From positions 1 to 64,000 of the forward strand of contig JACRBZ010000014.1 of assembly GCA_016219185.1 (NCBI GenBank): DNA of 64,000 bases, written 5' to 3'. The notes beneath the pieces were generated by a model, which was not told the origin of the DNA, did not search any database, and was given only the letters and a program-made list of their open reading frames with translations. The position numbers and the translations under genes were made by a program. Positions within the stretch are counted from its first letter, which is position 1; every line of letters starts with the position of its first letter. Origin of the DNA: Deltaproteobacteria bacterium. GTDB lineage: Bacteria > Desulfobacterota > Desulfobacteria > Desulfobacterales > Desulfatirhabdiaceae. Shown piece by piece: positions 54,942-63,298 of the stretch.

Positions 54942-55667
54942 TTATCGGCAGTTTCCTTCGGTGTAAATCCATTCGGGACTGCCTTTTTCAATCCGTACCA
55001 TGAACCCGCCGTCGGGATGACCGGTAACGAGTACGCCATAGTCGTCAAGATTTATTTTTGCCGCGTCCTGCCCGGCGGCGCGCCAGACGCCGTCAAGGTC
55101 TTGCAGCCGTGATACCGGAAGTTTCGCAAGGCGCTGACGGGCATCTTTTTCGAGGCGCAGAATATGAACATGGAGCTGGTCCTGGCTGCGGAGCCGTGCC
55201 GGATTCACCACAAGCGCGATGGCGGATTCGTCGCCGATCTTTTTTTGCGCGGCGGCCCAGGCAAAACGCCAAATGCCGTCCGGGCGATTGGGGTCTTCGA
55301 CGCCTGTGACCCGCGTGCGGGGCAGGGCAAGCCCATGCACGAACCCGTCGGGGCACCCGCACATTTTATGATCCCGGATGACGACATAATCCTGGGTTTC
55401 CGCCCACACTGCCGTCGTCTTCTTGCAGTTTTCATCATGAGGACATGCCGATTCGATCCTTGGCCAGCGACAGCGCTGGCAGTAATCCGAAATCGCGGGA
55501 TCGAGGCAATTCGTCACGATTTCCCAGAGCGCGTCCCGGGAACCTCCCGCATCCGCCGGAGCCGTGACAAGAATGCTGGCAAAAATCAAAACGCAGTATA
55601 CCAGTGAACGAATTCCGCGGTTGAAAACAAAGCTTAAACGGAATCCATTTTGCTCGTCGTACTTCAT
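54942..55667 (-). CDS. Secreted CDP-diacylglycerol pyrophosphatase-like protein
   Basis: A 241-residue exported protein with a signal peptide (residues 1-40, ending TAPADA). The mature part fits the CDH family (HIT superfamily): LWEIVTNCLD, several paired Cys (CQRCRW, CPHDENC, CGC) and the histidine motif SQDQLHVHIL (about 161-170). The enzyme cleaves CDP-diacylglycerol to CMP and phosphatidate. AGGAG lies just before ATG 55667. It sits between CoA-cluster genes; the link is not clear. Confidence 0.8.
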   Translation of the reverse strand: MKYDEQNGFRLSFVFNRGIRSLVYCVLIFASILVTAPADAGGSRDALWEIVTNCLDPAISDYCQRCRWPRIESACPHDENCKKTTAVWAETQDYVVIRDHKMCGCPDGFVHGLALPRTRVTGVEDPNRPDGIWRFAWAAAQKKIGDESAIALVVNPARLRSQDQLHVHILRLEKDARQRLAKLPVSRLQDLDGVWRAAGQDAAKINLDDYGVLVTGHPDGGFMVRIEKGSPEWIYTEGNCR

Positions 55668-55675
55668 AAATCTCC

Positions 55676-56452
55676 TCAGCGGTTTTTCCAAACCGGCGTT
55701 TTCTTTTCAATAAACGCCGCAATGCCGTTCTGGGCGTCTTCGGCCGTCAGATTCAGGGCAATGGTGTGATTGGCGTATTTCATGGCGGGATCATCCGGCT
55801 GATCGATCTGGGCGTAAAAACCCTGTTTGCCGATGGCCAGAACAAAACGGCTGGCTTCGGCGATCTGAACGGCCAGCTTTCGGGTTTCTCCGGGCAGGTT
55901 TTCAAGCGGCACGACCCGGTTGATCAGGCCCAGTTCTTTGGCTTCGGATGCCGGGAAAAACCGGCCGGTGAGCAGCATTTCCATGGCAGCCTTGCGTCCG
56001 ATGGCCCGGGTGATCGCCACCATGGGAGTTGTGCAGAACAGCCCGATCTTGACGCCGGGCGTGGCAAACCTGGCCCCTTCCTCTGCCACTGCCAGATCGC
56101 ACCAGGCAACGAGCTGACATCCGGCCGCGGTGGCAACCCCCTGAACCTGGGCGATGACCGGCTGGGGGATGGCGTGAATCAGTTGCATCATCTTTGCGCA
56201 CTGGTCGAAAATAAACTTGTATTCCTTTGTTCCCTGACCCCGCATCTCGGACAGGTCATGACCCGCGCAGAAATGTTTGCCGGTGGACCGGATGACGATG
56301 ACCTTGATCGATTCATCCACTGACACGGCTGTCAGCAAATGGATCATTTCGCCGATCATTTTTTTGGACAGGGCATTGATTTTTGACGGATTGTTCAATG
56401 TCAGATAGCCGACGGGTCCTTCTGCGGAAAAAAGTATCTCTTCATAATCCAT
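55676..56452 (-). CDS. Enoyl-CoA hydratase family protein, ECHDC3-like
   Basis: A 258-residue crotonase. HFCAGHDLSEMRG and QVQGVATAAGCQLVAWCDLAVA form the oxyanion hole. The sequence ARFATPGVKIGLFCTTPMVAI lacks the catalytic Glu pair of true hydratases, as in ECHDC3-type proteins, so the reaction may differ. It lies 8 bases upstream of the pyrophosphatase-like gene and is the first gene of the minus-strand run. Confidence 0.85.
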   Translation of the reverse strand: MDYEEILFSAEGPVGYLTLNNPSKINALSKKMIGEMIHLLTAVSVDESIKVIVIRSTGKHFCAGHDLSEMRGQGTKEYKFIFDQCAKMMQLIHAIPQPVIAQVQGVATAAGCQLVAWCDLAVAEEGARFATPGVKIGLFCTTPMVAITRAIGRKAAMEMLLTGRFFPASEAKELGLINRVVPLENLPGETRKLAVQIAEASRFVLAIGKQGFYAQIDQPDDPAMKYANHTIALNLTAEDAQNGIAAFIEKKTPVWKNR

Positions 56453-56482
56453 AGAAAATCCTCCTTGATATATAACTTCCTT

Positions 56483-56627
56483 ATCGGACTTTCAGCAAAA
56501 CAGGATGGCAAAGCAAAAAGTTCAAGATCAAGGCGAGCAAATCCTGAGGAGTGAGGCGTACGAGTAGTACGCCGCAATGACGAAGGATGAAGCTCAACGC
56601 AGATATTGGACTTTTTGCGAAGCCATC
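56483..56627 (-). mobile_element. MITE-like element, copy 2
   Basis: Inverted relative to copies 1 and 3. Its left end (GATGGCTTCGCAAAAAGTC) reads from 56627 leftward; the core CTTGATCTTGAACTTTTTGC is kept, the right end near 56490 is diverged. No clear target duplication. Confidence 0.7.
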
Positions 56628-56796
56628 GAATCTTATTATTACAGGAAACTCGGAATGGCAATAAGTCACTTGAACTTATTTGCATTTTTATGGAATCACA
56701 AGGCAGGCAGGTTCCGATGAAACCCACGAGAACCATTTGCGTTTTTTTAAGAAATCATTCATAACCCGTTATCTGAACGGAGCTGTAATCATTCTT

Positions 56797-56959
56797 GATG
56801 GCTTCGCAAAAAGTCCAATATCTGCGTTGCGCTGCATCCTTCGTCATTGCGGCGTACCCAAAAGTACGGCAGGCGGAACGCCGGTCCTCAGGATTTGCGC
56901 GCCTTGATCTTGAACTTTTTGCTTTGCCATCCTGTTTTTGACTTTTTGCGAGATCATCA
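56797..56959 (+). mobile_element. MITE-like element, copy 3
   Basis: About 160 bp. GATGGCTTCGCAAAAAGTC and GACTTTTTGCGAGATCATC form terminal inverted repeats. It is flanked by a 12-bp direct repeat, ATCATTCTTGAT at 56788-56799 and 56956-56967, overlapping the ends. It contains a short tract (GGCAGGCGGAACGCCGG) not present in copy 1. Confidence 0.75.
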
Positions 56960-56995
56960 TTCTTGATTCCCATATTTTCGGCAGGTCGGAAATTC

Positions 56996-57610
56996 ATGAA
57001 ACCAATCGGTGAAAAGTGCTCGGGCGTTATTCTTGCAGGCGGCATGAGCAAGCGGCTTAACGGCAGAGACAAGGCCATGATCGAGATCCATGGAAAGCCA
57101 ATTCTGGATCATATCCATGCGGTGTATTCAGAGATTTTCAGCGAAATCATTCTTGTCACCAATACCCCTCAGGCGTATCTGGACTGGAACATGCTGATGG
57201 TAACCGATCTGTTTCCGGTTCGCAGCTCTTTGACCGGAATACATGCCGGACTGTTTTACGCCTCCCGGCCCTTTGTCTTTGTCAGTGCCTGCGATGCCCC
57301 GTTTTTGAAGCCGGAATTGGTCCATTTGCTGATTTCACAGGCCAGACCCGGAGCGGATGCAGTGATGCCGGAAACCGCCGAAGGCCTTGAGCCCCTTTGC
57401 GCGGTCTATTCCAAATCCTGCCTGAATACCGTCGAGGCGCATATCCGGCAGGATAAATTGAAGATCCAGCGGGTATTTCATAAATCCCGGATCAATAGAA
57501 TTTCCGAAGCAAGGCTTCGGAAAGCAGATCCCGATCTCATCTCGTTTGTCAACATCAATACTCCCGAAGACCTGATGGCCGTGGCGTCTTTGGAGAAGGA
57601 GTCGCTATGA
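56996..57610 (+). CDS. mobA: Molybdenum cofactor guanylyltransferase
   Basis: MobA adds GMP to molybdopterin to make MGD, used by DMSO-reductase-family enzymes such as formate dehydrogenase. The 204-residue protein has the nucleotide-binding LAGGMSKRLNGRDKA, DLFPVRSSLTGIHAGL and CDAPFLKPELV segments. ATG 56996 is chosen; a TTG extension to 56963 lies in repeat sequence. Its stop overlaps the next gene by ATGA. Confidence 0.9.
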   Translation: MKPIGEKCSGVILAGGMSKRLNGRDKAMIEIHGKPILDHIHAVYSEIFSEIILVTNTPQAYLDWNMLMVTDLFPVRSSLTGIHAGLFYASRPFVFVSACDAPFLKPELVHLLISQARPGADAVMPETAEGLEPLCAVYSKSCLNTVEAHIRQDKLKIQRVFHKSRINRISEARLRKADPDLISFVNINTPEDLMAVASLEKESL

Positions 57611-57966
57611 GTCTAAACCAGTTGATTGAAAGAATCAAACAGCATCCGGATTATCCCAAGGTCGGGATGATTCTCTGCCATAATGGCGTGGTGCGTGCCA
57701 CTTCACGCGACGGCAGGCAGGTATCCGGGCTTCGAATCGTGGTTGATCAGGAAAAACTGCGTCAGGTGGTTGAATCGCATAAAAGCCGCGCTGGCATTGT
57801 GGAAATCCTGGTTCAAATCAATGCTGATGTGGATCTGAAGGTCGGAGAGGATGTAATGTATATCGTGGTGGCCGGGGATATTCGGGAAAATGTCATCGCA
57901 ACGCTTCAGGATACACTGAATACCATCAAAACCACGGTCACTCAAAAAACCCAGTATTTCGTGTAA
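57607..57966 (+). CDS. MoaE-like molybdopterin synthase subunit
   Basis: A 119-residue protein with a MoaE-like fold: HNGVVRATSRDG, VDLKVGEDVMYIVVAGDIRENVIATL and TIKTTVTQKTQYF, where the last stretch holds the Lys pair expected near the MoaE active site. It is shorter and more diverged than canonical MoaE (about 140-150), and no moaD is next to it. Coupling to mobA by a four-base overlap supports a molybdenum cofactor role. Confidence 0.75.
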   Translation: MSLNQLIERIKQHPDYPKVGMILCHNGVVRATSRDGRQVSGLRIVVDQEKLRQVVESHKSRAGIVEILVQINADVDLKVGEDVMYIVVAGDIRENVIATLQDTLNTIKTTVTQKTQYFV

Positions 57967-57979
57967 CGGAGGGAAACGC

Positions 57980-58633
57980 ATGACACCCGCATCGCAGCAG
58001 GCTTTGGAAGGGTTAAGGGATTTGGCGACCCTGAAATGGTACGTCATTCCCTTGCTGGCCATTGTGTTTTATATCTATACCGCCGAGGTGAAGAAGGCGC
58101 GTCAGACGGGCAACTGGGATGCCATATTTGCCGGTCTGACCCTTTTTGGCATGGATTTTATCAACGAAACCTGGAACGGCTGGGTGCTTTATCTGACGGA
58201 AAGATCCGCCTGCTGGACCGCGCCGGGGGAAACAGCCCTTCGGACAATGGTGGGATGGAACATCGAGATCATGTTCATGTTCGCCATATCCGGTATCATT
58301 TTTTACAACACCCTTTCCGAGGATCGGCATGAAACCATCCTCGGCGTGCTGAATCAATGGTTTTGGGCCATCGGATACACGGCTTTCTGCGTTTTTGTGG
58401 AGTGTCTGCTGAACATGGGCGGCCTCCTGATATGGGAGTACCCGTGGTGGAATCTGTCTCCGCTGGGTATCTGGCCGATTTTTTTCTTCGGCTACTTTAT
58501 CTTTTACGTGGCAATCATTCTGGTCATCAACCTGAAACAGATCCGCAGCAAGATCATCGCCGTGGCAAGCCTTTACGCGATTGCCATTGTCGCCAATGCG
58601 GTCTGCCTGGGATTTCTGAGGTGGATTTATTAG
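57980..58633 (+). CDS. Integral membrane protein of unknown function
   Basis: A 217-residue protein with five or six transmembrane helices (for example YVIPLLAIVFYIYTA, EIMFMFAISGIIF, WAIGYTAFCVFVECLLNM and IFFFGYFIFYVAIILVI). Many Trp and aromatic residues sit near the interfaces, and FINETWNGWVLYLTERSACW is a distinctive loop. No family recognised. Its stop meets the methyltransferase start directly. Confidence 0.7.
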   Translation: MTPASQQALEGLRDLATLKWYVIPLLAIVFYIYTAEVKKARQTGNWDAIFAGLTLFGMDFINETWNGWVLYLTERSACWTAPGETALRTMVGWNIEIMFMFAISGIIFYNTLSEDRHETILGVLNQWFWAIGYTAFCVFVECLLNMGGLLIWEYPWWNLSPLGIWPIFFFGYFIFYVAIILVINLKQIRSKIIAVASLYAIAIVANAVCLGFLRWIY

Positions 58634-59416
58634 ATGGCGACCGAATTTTCCGATGATCAATACAACCAGGCTTACCCGGACGGCATAGAGAACCACTGGT
58701 GGAATCTGGCCCGAAACAGAATTATAGCAAATGCAGTCAAAAAATTTGCGGGTACCGATGCCGTTGTACTGGATGTAGGGTGTGGACGGGGCGTTGTCGT
58801 CAAATTTTTGCGGGACGAGGGGATAGATTGTGCCGGTGTCGAACTGGCAAAGGCAAGGCCCGTGTTTTCTGTCAGGGACCATGTTCGGGTTGGAATTGAC
58901 GCCTGGGATCTTTCGCTTGCGGAAAGGATGCGCTACGATACGATACTGCTTCTTGACGTCATTGAGCATGTTCCAGATCCCGCCGATTTTTTGCAGCGCC
59001 TGTCCGATGCTTTTCCCAATCTGTCGCATGTTATCATTACTGTTCCCGCCCGCCAGGAATTGTGGTCGAATTACGATGAATGCTATGGGCATTGCAGACG
59101 ATACAGCCTTGAAATGCTTAAAAACACTCTCCTCGCACCGGGCGCGGACTGCATTTGGACCCGTTACTTTTTCCATCTGACATATCCCGTCTGCTGGGCT
59201 GCGGCGCATCTTGCGAAAAAAAGACAGACAGATCTGCATGCCCCGCAGGGAATCGGTAAGTGGCTCCACAAGCTGATTTCCGGCGTAATGATATGTGACT
59301 ATCACATCATGCCCGGACGCGTGCCGGGCATGAGCGCTCTGGCCTGTTATTCCCTGAACAGGAAAAGCCAGTCCAGCGGCGGGGTACCACCAGAACATCT
59401 TTTGCTTGATTCATGA
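58634..59416 (+). CDS. Class I SAM-dependent methyltransferase
   Basis: A 260-residue methyltransferase with motif I VVLDVGCGRGVVVKF (about 43-57), an acidic post-I in GVELAK and LLLDVIEHVPDPADFL as motif II. It looks like the UbiG/Methyltransf_23 group acting on small or lipid substrates. It starts immediately after the membrane protein stop, so the pair may modify something at the membrane; this is inference. Confidence 0.82.
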   Translation: MATEFSDDQYNQAYPDGIENHWWNLARNRIIANAVKKFAGTDAVVLDVGCGRGVVVKFLRDEGIDCAGVELAKARPVFSVRDHVRVGIDAWDLSLAERMRYDTILLLDVIEHVPDPADFLQRLSDAFPNLSHVIITVPARQELWSNYDECYGHCRRYSLEMLKNTLLAPGADCIWTRYFFHLTYPVCWAAAHLAKKRQTDLHAPQGIGKWLHKLISGVMICDYHIMPGRVPGMSALACYSLNRKSQSSGGVPPEHLLLDS

Positions 59417-59438
59417 CCCCCAAACTTCCCAAATTAAC

Positions 59439-60755
59439 TCAAGGTTTCAATCGGCCTGCCATGTAGAGAGGAAGGTAATGACGGATTTTTTGCCGGGTGA
59501 TGTTGTTGGCGCTCAGGACATAGGTAAGCTGCGGCTGATAACGATCCATATATACTTTCAGGCTCTTTGACTGGGTCACTCGGCCGGATTTGACCTCCAC
59601 GGGGATGATTTCCGCTTCCCTTTCAAGCAGAAATTCCACTTCCGCCGTGCGTCCCTGCCAGCAATAAGGCGTCCTGATGCCGTTGGCCCGCAGTTCCTGT
59701 GCCACGTAATTCTCCGCGATGTAGCCCTGATAACTGCCGAATCCATAATTGAGAAAGACCGAGGGAGCAATGCCGCTTATTGCGCCCATAAGGCCTGTGT
59801 CAAAGAAATAAAGCTTAAAGCGGTTTTCTTTTCCAAAGGAGGAGAGGGGGGTGCCGATGGCATCCACGATGGGAATCCGAATGATAAGATTGGCACCGTC
59901 CAGCCAATCCAGCGGGGAGGATAACCGCTCGTAGCCGCGAATCCCGGGTATGGCGTCGCGGAGTTTGAATTTTGCGGCCGAACCGCTTCCGGCCTTCCCG
60001 AGTTGCTCCGGAACATTTCGCCAGAGTCTTTCGATGTGCAGGGCATTGGCCTTCCCGCTGTGCTTGGCGATGTCGGCTACATAGGCATCCAGCAGATCCT
60101 TCTGGGTCTTTCGCACAATCTGCGCAGCCTCATACAAATTCTCCTGCCTTTCCCGATAACAGTTAACCACTTCGGGCAGTCCGCCAATGACCAGATAGCG
60201 CTTCCACAATTCCCACAGTTGTTCATGTGCCGTATCCGGGAGGGGCTGGGATAAATCATGATCCCGGATCAACTCGGCAAGGCGATCTTTCCCAATGCCG
60301 GTGAGAAATTCATAAAAGGTCAGAGGATGCAGATCGAGGAACCGTACTTTCCCAACGGGGAATGACTCCATATTAAGACCCACGCCCAGAAGGGATCCGG
60401 CGGCGCAAAGGGCCAGTTCGGGCATATCTTCCGAGAAATATTTCAGACTGGTCAAGGCTCTGGGACAGCGCTGGATCTCATCAAAGATAATCAGATCTTC
60501 ATGACGATTAATGGCTTGATCAAGGTAGAATTGAAGCTCCTCGATGATCCGATTCGGTTTCAGATCACGCTCAAAAATCCGACCGGGACGTTCATCCTCC
60601 TCAAAGTTCACATAATGGTAGCGGGGAAAATCCCTTTGACCGAACTCTTTCAGGGTATAAGTCTTTCCGACCTGGCGAGCACCTCTGAGGATCAGGGGCT
60701 TACGGTCAGAGGATAATTTCCAGGCATATAGAGAACTCGTTACATTTCTTTTCAT
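59439..60755 (-). CDS. AAA ATPase with DUF4143 domain
   Basis: A 438-residue AAA_14/DUF4143 protein. Walker A RGARQVGKTYTL lies near residue 28, Walker B DLIIFDEIQRCP near 90, and the C-terminal half has the DUF4143 nuclease-like part (RTAEVEFLLEREAEIIPVEVKSG). Such proteins are widespread, often solitary and mobile, with no agreed role. ATG 60755 is chosen; upstream codons are AT-rich and unlike the family. Confidence 0.87.
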   Translation of the reverse strand: MKRNVTSSLYAWKLSSDRKPLILRGARQVGKTYTLKEFGQRDFPRYHYVNFEEDERPGRIFERDLKPNRIIEELQFYLDQAINRHEDLIIFDEIQRCPRALTSLKYFSEDMPELALCAAGSLLGVGLNMESFPVGKVRFLDLHPLTFYEFLTGIGKDRLAELIRDHDLSQPLPDTAHEQLWELWKRYLVIGGLPEVVNCYRERQENLYEAAQIVRKTQKDLLDAYVADIAKHSGKANALHIERLWRNVPEQLGKAGSGSAAKFKLRDAIPGIRGYERLSSPLDWLDGANLIIRIPIVDAIGTPLSSFGKENRFKLYFFDTGLMGAISGIAPSVFLNYGFGSYQGYIAENYVAQELRANGIRTPYCWQGRTAEVEFLLEREAEIIPVEVKSGRVTQSKSLKVYMDRYQPQLTYVLSANNITRQKIRHYLPLYMAGRLKP

Positions 60756-61240
60756 GGTGCAAAAAATACTCTGTAATGCTATTTTATGCAATGACTTATT
60801 TTAATTTATAGGATTTTATGCAAGCACTTATACCACTGTATCGTGATAGACCATTCTCTGCCATCTCGGATTGTGGAAACATCTGGTTCCCATCTGAAAA
60901 AACTGAAAAGCCAAACAATATATCGTCACAAACTGTTCCGATCTTCAATGTCGAAAGGCGTTGAGCACACAACATTGGCAAGAAATGATTTCCCGGTGCC
61001 CATACCTGTTTCGATCTTCGATTGCAGCAATGTTCTATGTGATGGACGGTGGTATTTGGCAGAGCGTTTGAAGAACCCATCTGCGGAAACGCCACAAGAT
61101 CAAAGATCGGAAAAGCAGGATAGGTCCGGTTCATAAATTGTAATCTGTACGAAATGTACGGGTTCTATGAAGTGCAAATAACAGCGGGCTGGATAAAGCA
61201 GAGAATGACGAGAAATAAATGGATTTGCATGATTGATAAA
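60756..61240. other. Gap between the AAA gene and hicB
   Basis: 485 bases. Frames on both strands (for example 60843-61136 on plus) are interrupted or unlike anything I know; a plus-strand reading from 60818 is broken by several stops. It may be the remnant of a lost gene, but I cannot name it. Confidence 0.4.
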
Positions 61241-61654
61241 TCACTCAAACGACAGCACCAGTCGCTTTCCAAATGCGCTTGCCGCACGATCCAACTGCTT
61301 CAGGCTGGGCCAGTGGTGGGGATCTTCTATCCGCGAGGCCGAAGGCCATGACGTTTCCAGGCTGCGTGCCAGATCCGAAAGTGAACGCTCCCCTCGGCAA
61401 AATCGCACCAATAGCGCAGCCTGTACTTTGGATGAAGGCGCCACACAGTATGCCCGGTCGATAATAGACGGCATGGGGATATCCATGCCGTCGTCGATCC
61501 GACTTTCAAGCGTCAATGTCAGCACATCGGCAGCGTTGAACAATGCCTCTTCCATGCTATCGCCTTCAGTTATGGCTTCGTACAGGTCCGGAAAAGAAAC
61601 GGTAAACCCGCCGTCATCCTGGTGTTCGATGATTGCCGGATATCGGATATTCAT
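61241..61654 (-). CDS. HicB-family antitoxin without a HicA partner
   Basis: A 137-residue HicB. MNIRYPAIIEHQDDGGFTVSFPDL and the following SMEEALFNAADVLTLTLESRIDDG are the partial RNase H-like HicB domain; the C-terminus (SLSDLARSLETSWPSASRI ... LDRAASAFGKRLVLSF) is a helix-turn-helix DNA-binding part. No hicA frame is found on either side. It may be a solitary antitoxin or regulator. Confidence 0.82.
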   Translation of the reverse strand: MNIRYPAIIEHQDDGGFTVSFPDLYEAITEGDSMEEALFNAADVLTLTLESRIDDGMDIPMPSIIDRAYCVAPSSKVQAALLVRFCRGERSLSDLARSLETSWPSASRIEDPHHWPSLKQLDRAASAFGKRLVLSFE

Positions 61655-61804
61655 TAAAGATATAATGTCAAAACCAAAGCAAAAACTCACCTCTATTGTT
61701 TTTGAACATGCTATCTGGTATTGAGGGATCGAAGATTTTTCTTTCGGCGGATCACAACGGTTCGCTGCCGTGCTACATATTCCGTTTGATCTGGATTTGA
61801 CGAT

Positions 61805-62584
61805 ATGCCTGATCGATCCTTTATCAGTACAATAGAGCGTGGTTTAAAGATTCTGGAAATATTTGGAACGGCGGCCCGGGGGTTGACGCTCACCGAGGTT
61901 GCGGATTCATGCCAGATGAACAAAACTGCGGCAAGCCGTTTTTTATACACGTTCTGCGATCTCGGTTATCTGAGTCGTGACGAGAATAAGCGATATTTTC
62001 TCAGTCCCAAGATTCTTTCCATCGGCTTTGGTTATCTGAACAGCTCAAGCATCAGGTCTATCTGCAAGCCGCACATCGACCAACTCTCCTCGGAGCTGAA
62101 CACGACAGCCAACCTGGCCATTTTGGATGACACGGACGTTATTTATCTGTATCGAAGAGAAGTCAAAAGGTATTTGAACTACGACCTGTACGATGGCTCA
62201 AAGCTGCCGGCGTACTGTACTTCACCCGGAAAGGTGCTGCTGGCCGGATTGAAGGACGATGAATTGAAAAACAGAATCGCGCGGATGACTCTGGAGCCGA
62301 TTACGCGGAAAACCATTACCTCCAAAGAAGATTTCTGGGAGGAAATGGTGCGGACCCGAAACAGGGGATACGCCATCAGTGATCGCGAGCTTTCAATGGA
62401 TCTGTGTTCCGTTGCGGTTCCCTTAATCGACGGCCAGGAGATGGTCGTTGCCAGTATTAATATGACCACGGCTTCCGATGATGTCAAAAACACATTCAAT
62501 GAGACGGTCGTGTCCAAACTTCTTGAAAAAGGAAGGCTGATCTCGAAACTTCTCGGCAGCCGGAAGCCCTATCCCCATTTTTGA
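61805..62584 (+). CDS. IclR family transcriptional regulator
   Basis: A 259-residue IclR protein: N-terminal winged helix (about 5-65, FISTIERGLKILEIF, LTLTEVADSCQMNKTAASRFLYTFCDLGYL) and a C-terminal ligand-binding domain (SSELNTTANLAILDDTDVIYL, YCTSPGKVLLAGL, RGYAISDRELSMDLCSVAVPL). Many IclR proteins control catabolic operons; the tandem repeat over the promoter at 63.05 kb, in front of the acyl-CoA dehydrogenase, is a natural target but this is inference. Confidence 0.93.
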   Translation: MPDRSFISTIERGLKILEIFGTAARGLTLTEVADSCQMNKTAASRFLYTFCDLGYLSRDENKRYFLSPKILSIGFGYLNSSSIRSICKPHIDQLSSELNTTANLAILDDTDVIYLYRREVKRYLNYDLYDGSKLPAYCTSPGKVLLAGLKDDELKNRIARMTLEPITRKTITSKEDFWEEMVRTRNRGYAISDRELSMDLCSVAVPLIDGQEMVVASINMTTASDDVKNTFNETVVSKLLEKGRLISKLLGSRKPYPHF

Positions 62585-62824
62585 CTTTTCCCGCTTCGAA
62601 TACAACGACCCCGATTCCACCTGCTCGGCCCCTCTGACTTTCGCAGGATAACTTTACCGTGAAAATCGCTTGCCCTCCCCGCCTCACACCCATTTAGTCC
62701 TTATTTTGCCCGGTTTATATTGGTTCACATTTTTTCTATCATGGTCCAGAAGGGGTCGCGACATCAAGACACATGGCTGCCGGCCTTGATCATCGTTCCG
62801 GCCAGATCATCATGACTGCTGTAT

Positions 62825-62943
62825 TTCCCCCTTTGGAAAAGGGGGACTAAGGGGGATTTGAAAACGGTGAAAGACCGACTCGGTTTTGAAAAACGAGTCG
62901 GTCTGCCAGAAATCCTCCCTGACCTCTTTTTCAAAAGGGGGGA
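62825..62943. repeat. Composite palindrome 1 (CCCCCTTT family)
   Basis: About 119 bp. Two arms of one unit (CCCCCTTTGGAAAAGGGGG, then ACTAAGGGGGATTT in the left arm) face each other around a perfect 11-bp hairpin (62872-62882 with 62894-62904). Each arm can also fold alone. This is the layout of a REP/BIME-like repeat. Confidence 0.75.
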
Positions 62944-63039
62944 TCGTTATCCATCGCAGTGGCGGAAACGACGATCAAGGCCGTTTATACGAATCCGGCG
63001 CATGATATAAAAAATGAATGAAATTTTATAAAAAAAATA

Positions 63040-63068
63040 TTGACAACAATTTACGATTGAATTAATAA
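63040..63068 (+). promoter_or_regulatory. Near-consensus sigma70 promoter before the acyl-CoA dehydrogenase gene
   Basis: TTGACA (63040-63045), a 17-base spacer and TAATAA (63063-63068), in a very AT-rich stretch. The expected transcript would have a leader of about 345 bases before the ATG at 63420. The -10 lies inside the first unit of a tandem repeat, which would let a bound protein block it. Confidence 0.6.
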
Positions 63069-63101
63069 CGCATATCGTAATTTAATAACGCATAGCGTAA
63101 T
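63062..63101 (+). promoter_or_regulatory. 20-bp tandem repeat, operator-like
   Basis: Two 20-base units in direct repeat (63062-63081 and 63082-63101), each TTAATAACGCATA then CGTAAT, differing at one base. A TTACGAT at 63051-63057 also forms an inverted repeat with ATCGTAA at 63074-63080. The period near two helical turns suits a dimeric regulator covering the -10 and start site; the IclR protein 0.5 kb upstream is a candidate. Confidence 0.55.
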
Positions 63102-63154
63102 TATAAGCGTGGATTTCCAAACATTGTCCGCTGTGCTCCTCTCGACATTGTAAA

Positions 63155-63186
63155 CGGGTACGGCCATAACATTCTGGCCGTACCCG
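63155..63186. repeat. Perfect 12-bp hairpin in the leader
   Basis: CGGGTACGGCCA (63155-63166) pairs with TGGCCGTACCCG (63175-63186) over an 8-base loop. It lies inside the predicted leader of the acyl-CoA dehydrogenase mRNA and is not followed by a T run. Confidence 0.6.
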
Positions 63187-63207
63187 GGTATGAGAAGGAT
63201 AAGTCGC

Positions 63208-63298
63208 CTTTTTGGAAAAATGGGGATCGAGGGGGGGATTTGTCAGCAGAATAGCCGGTGAAATCCCCGCCTGGCCTCCCTTTTCCAAAGGGGGGAAG
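63208..63298. repeat. Composite palindrome 2 (CCCCCTTT family)
   Basis: Two facing arms of the same unit as at 62825 (left: CCTTTTTGGAAAAATGGGG then GGGGGGATTT; right: AAATCCCCGCC then CCCTTTTCCAAAGGGGGGAA) separated by about 19 bases. It lacks the central hairpin of palindrome 1. Confidence 0.7.

Larger units (their letters stand above)
56453..56995. other. Divergent gap carrying two MITE-like copies
   Basis: 543 bases between the enoyl-CoA hydratase gene and mobA. Most of it is two MITE-like elements in opposite orientation (listed separately) about 170 bases apart. Short frames in it translate the repeats and are not genes. Confidence 0.7.

Noticed and set aside
58013..59398. Minus-strand frame of 461 codons opposite the membrane protein and methyltransferase
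   Set aside because: Low-complexity, His/Pro/Gln-rich translation without motifs, while the plus strand carries a clear SAM motif and membrane helices.
62825..63298. CRISPR array
   Set aside because: The repeats are inverted, not direct, have unequal spacing and no spacers; they are REP-like palindromes.
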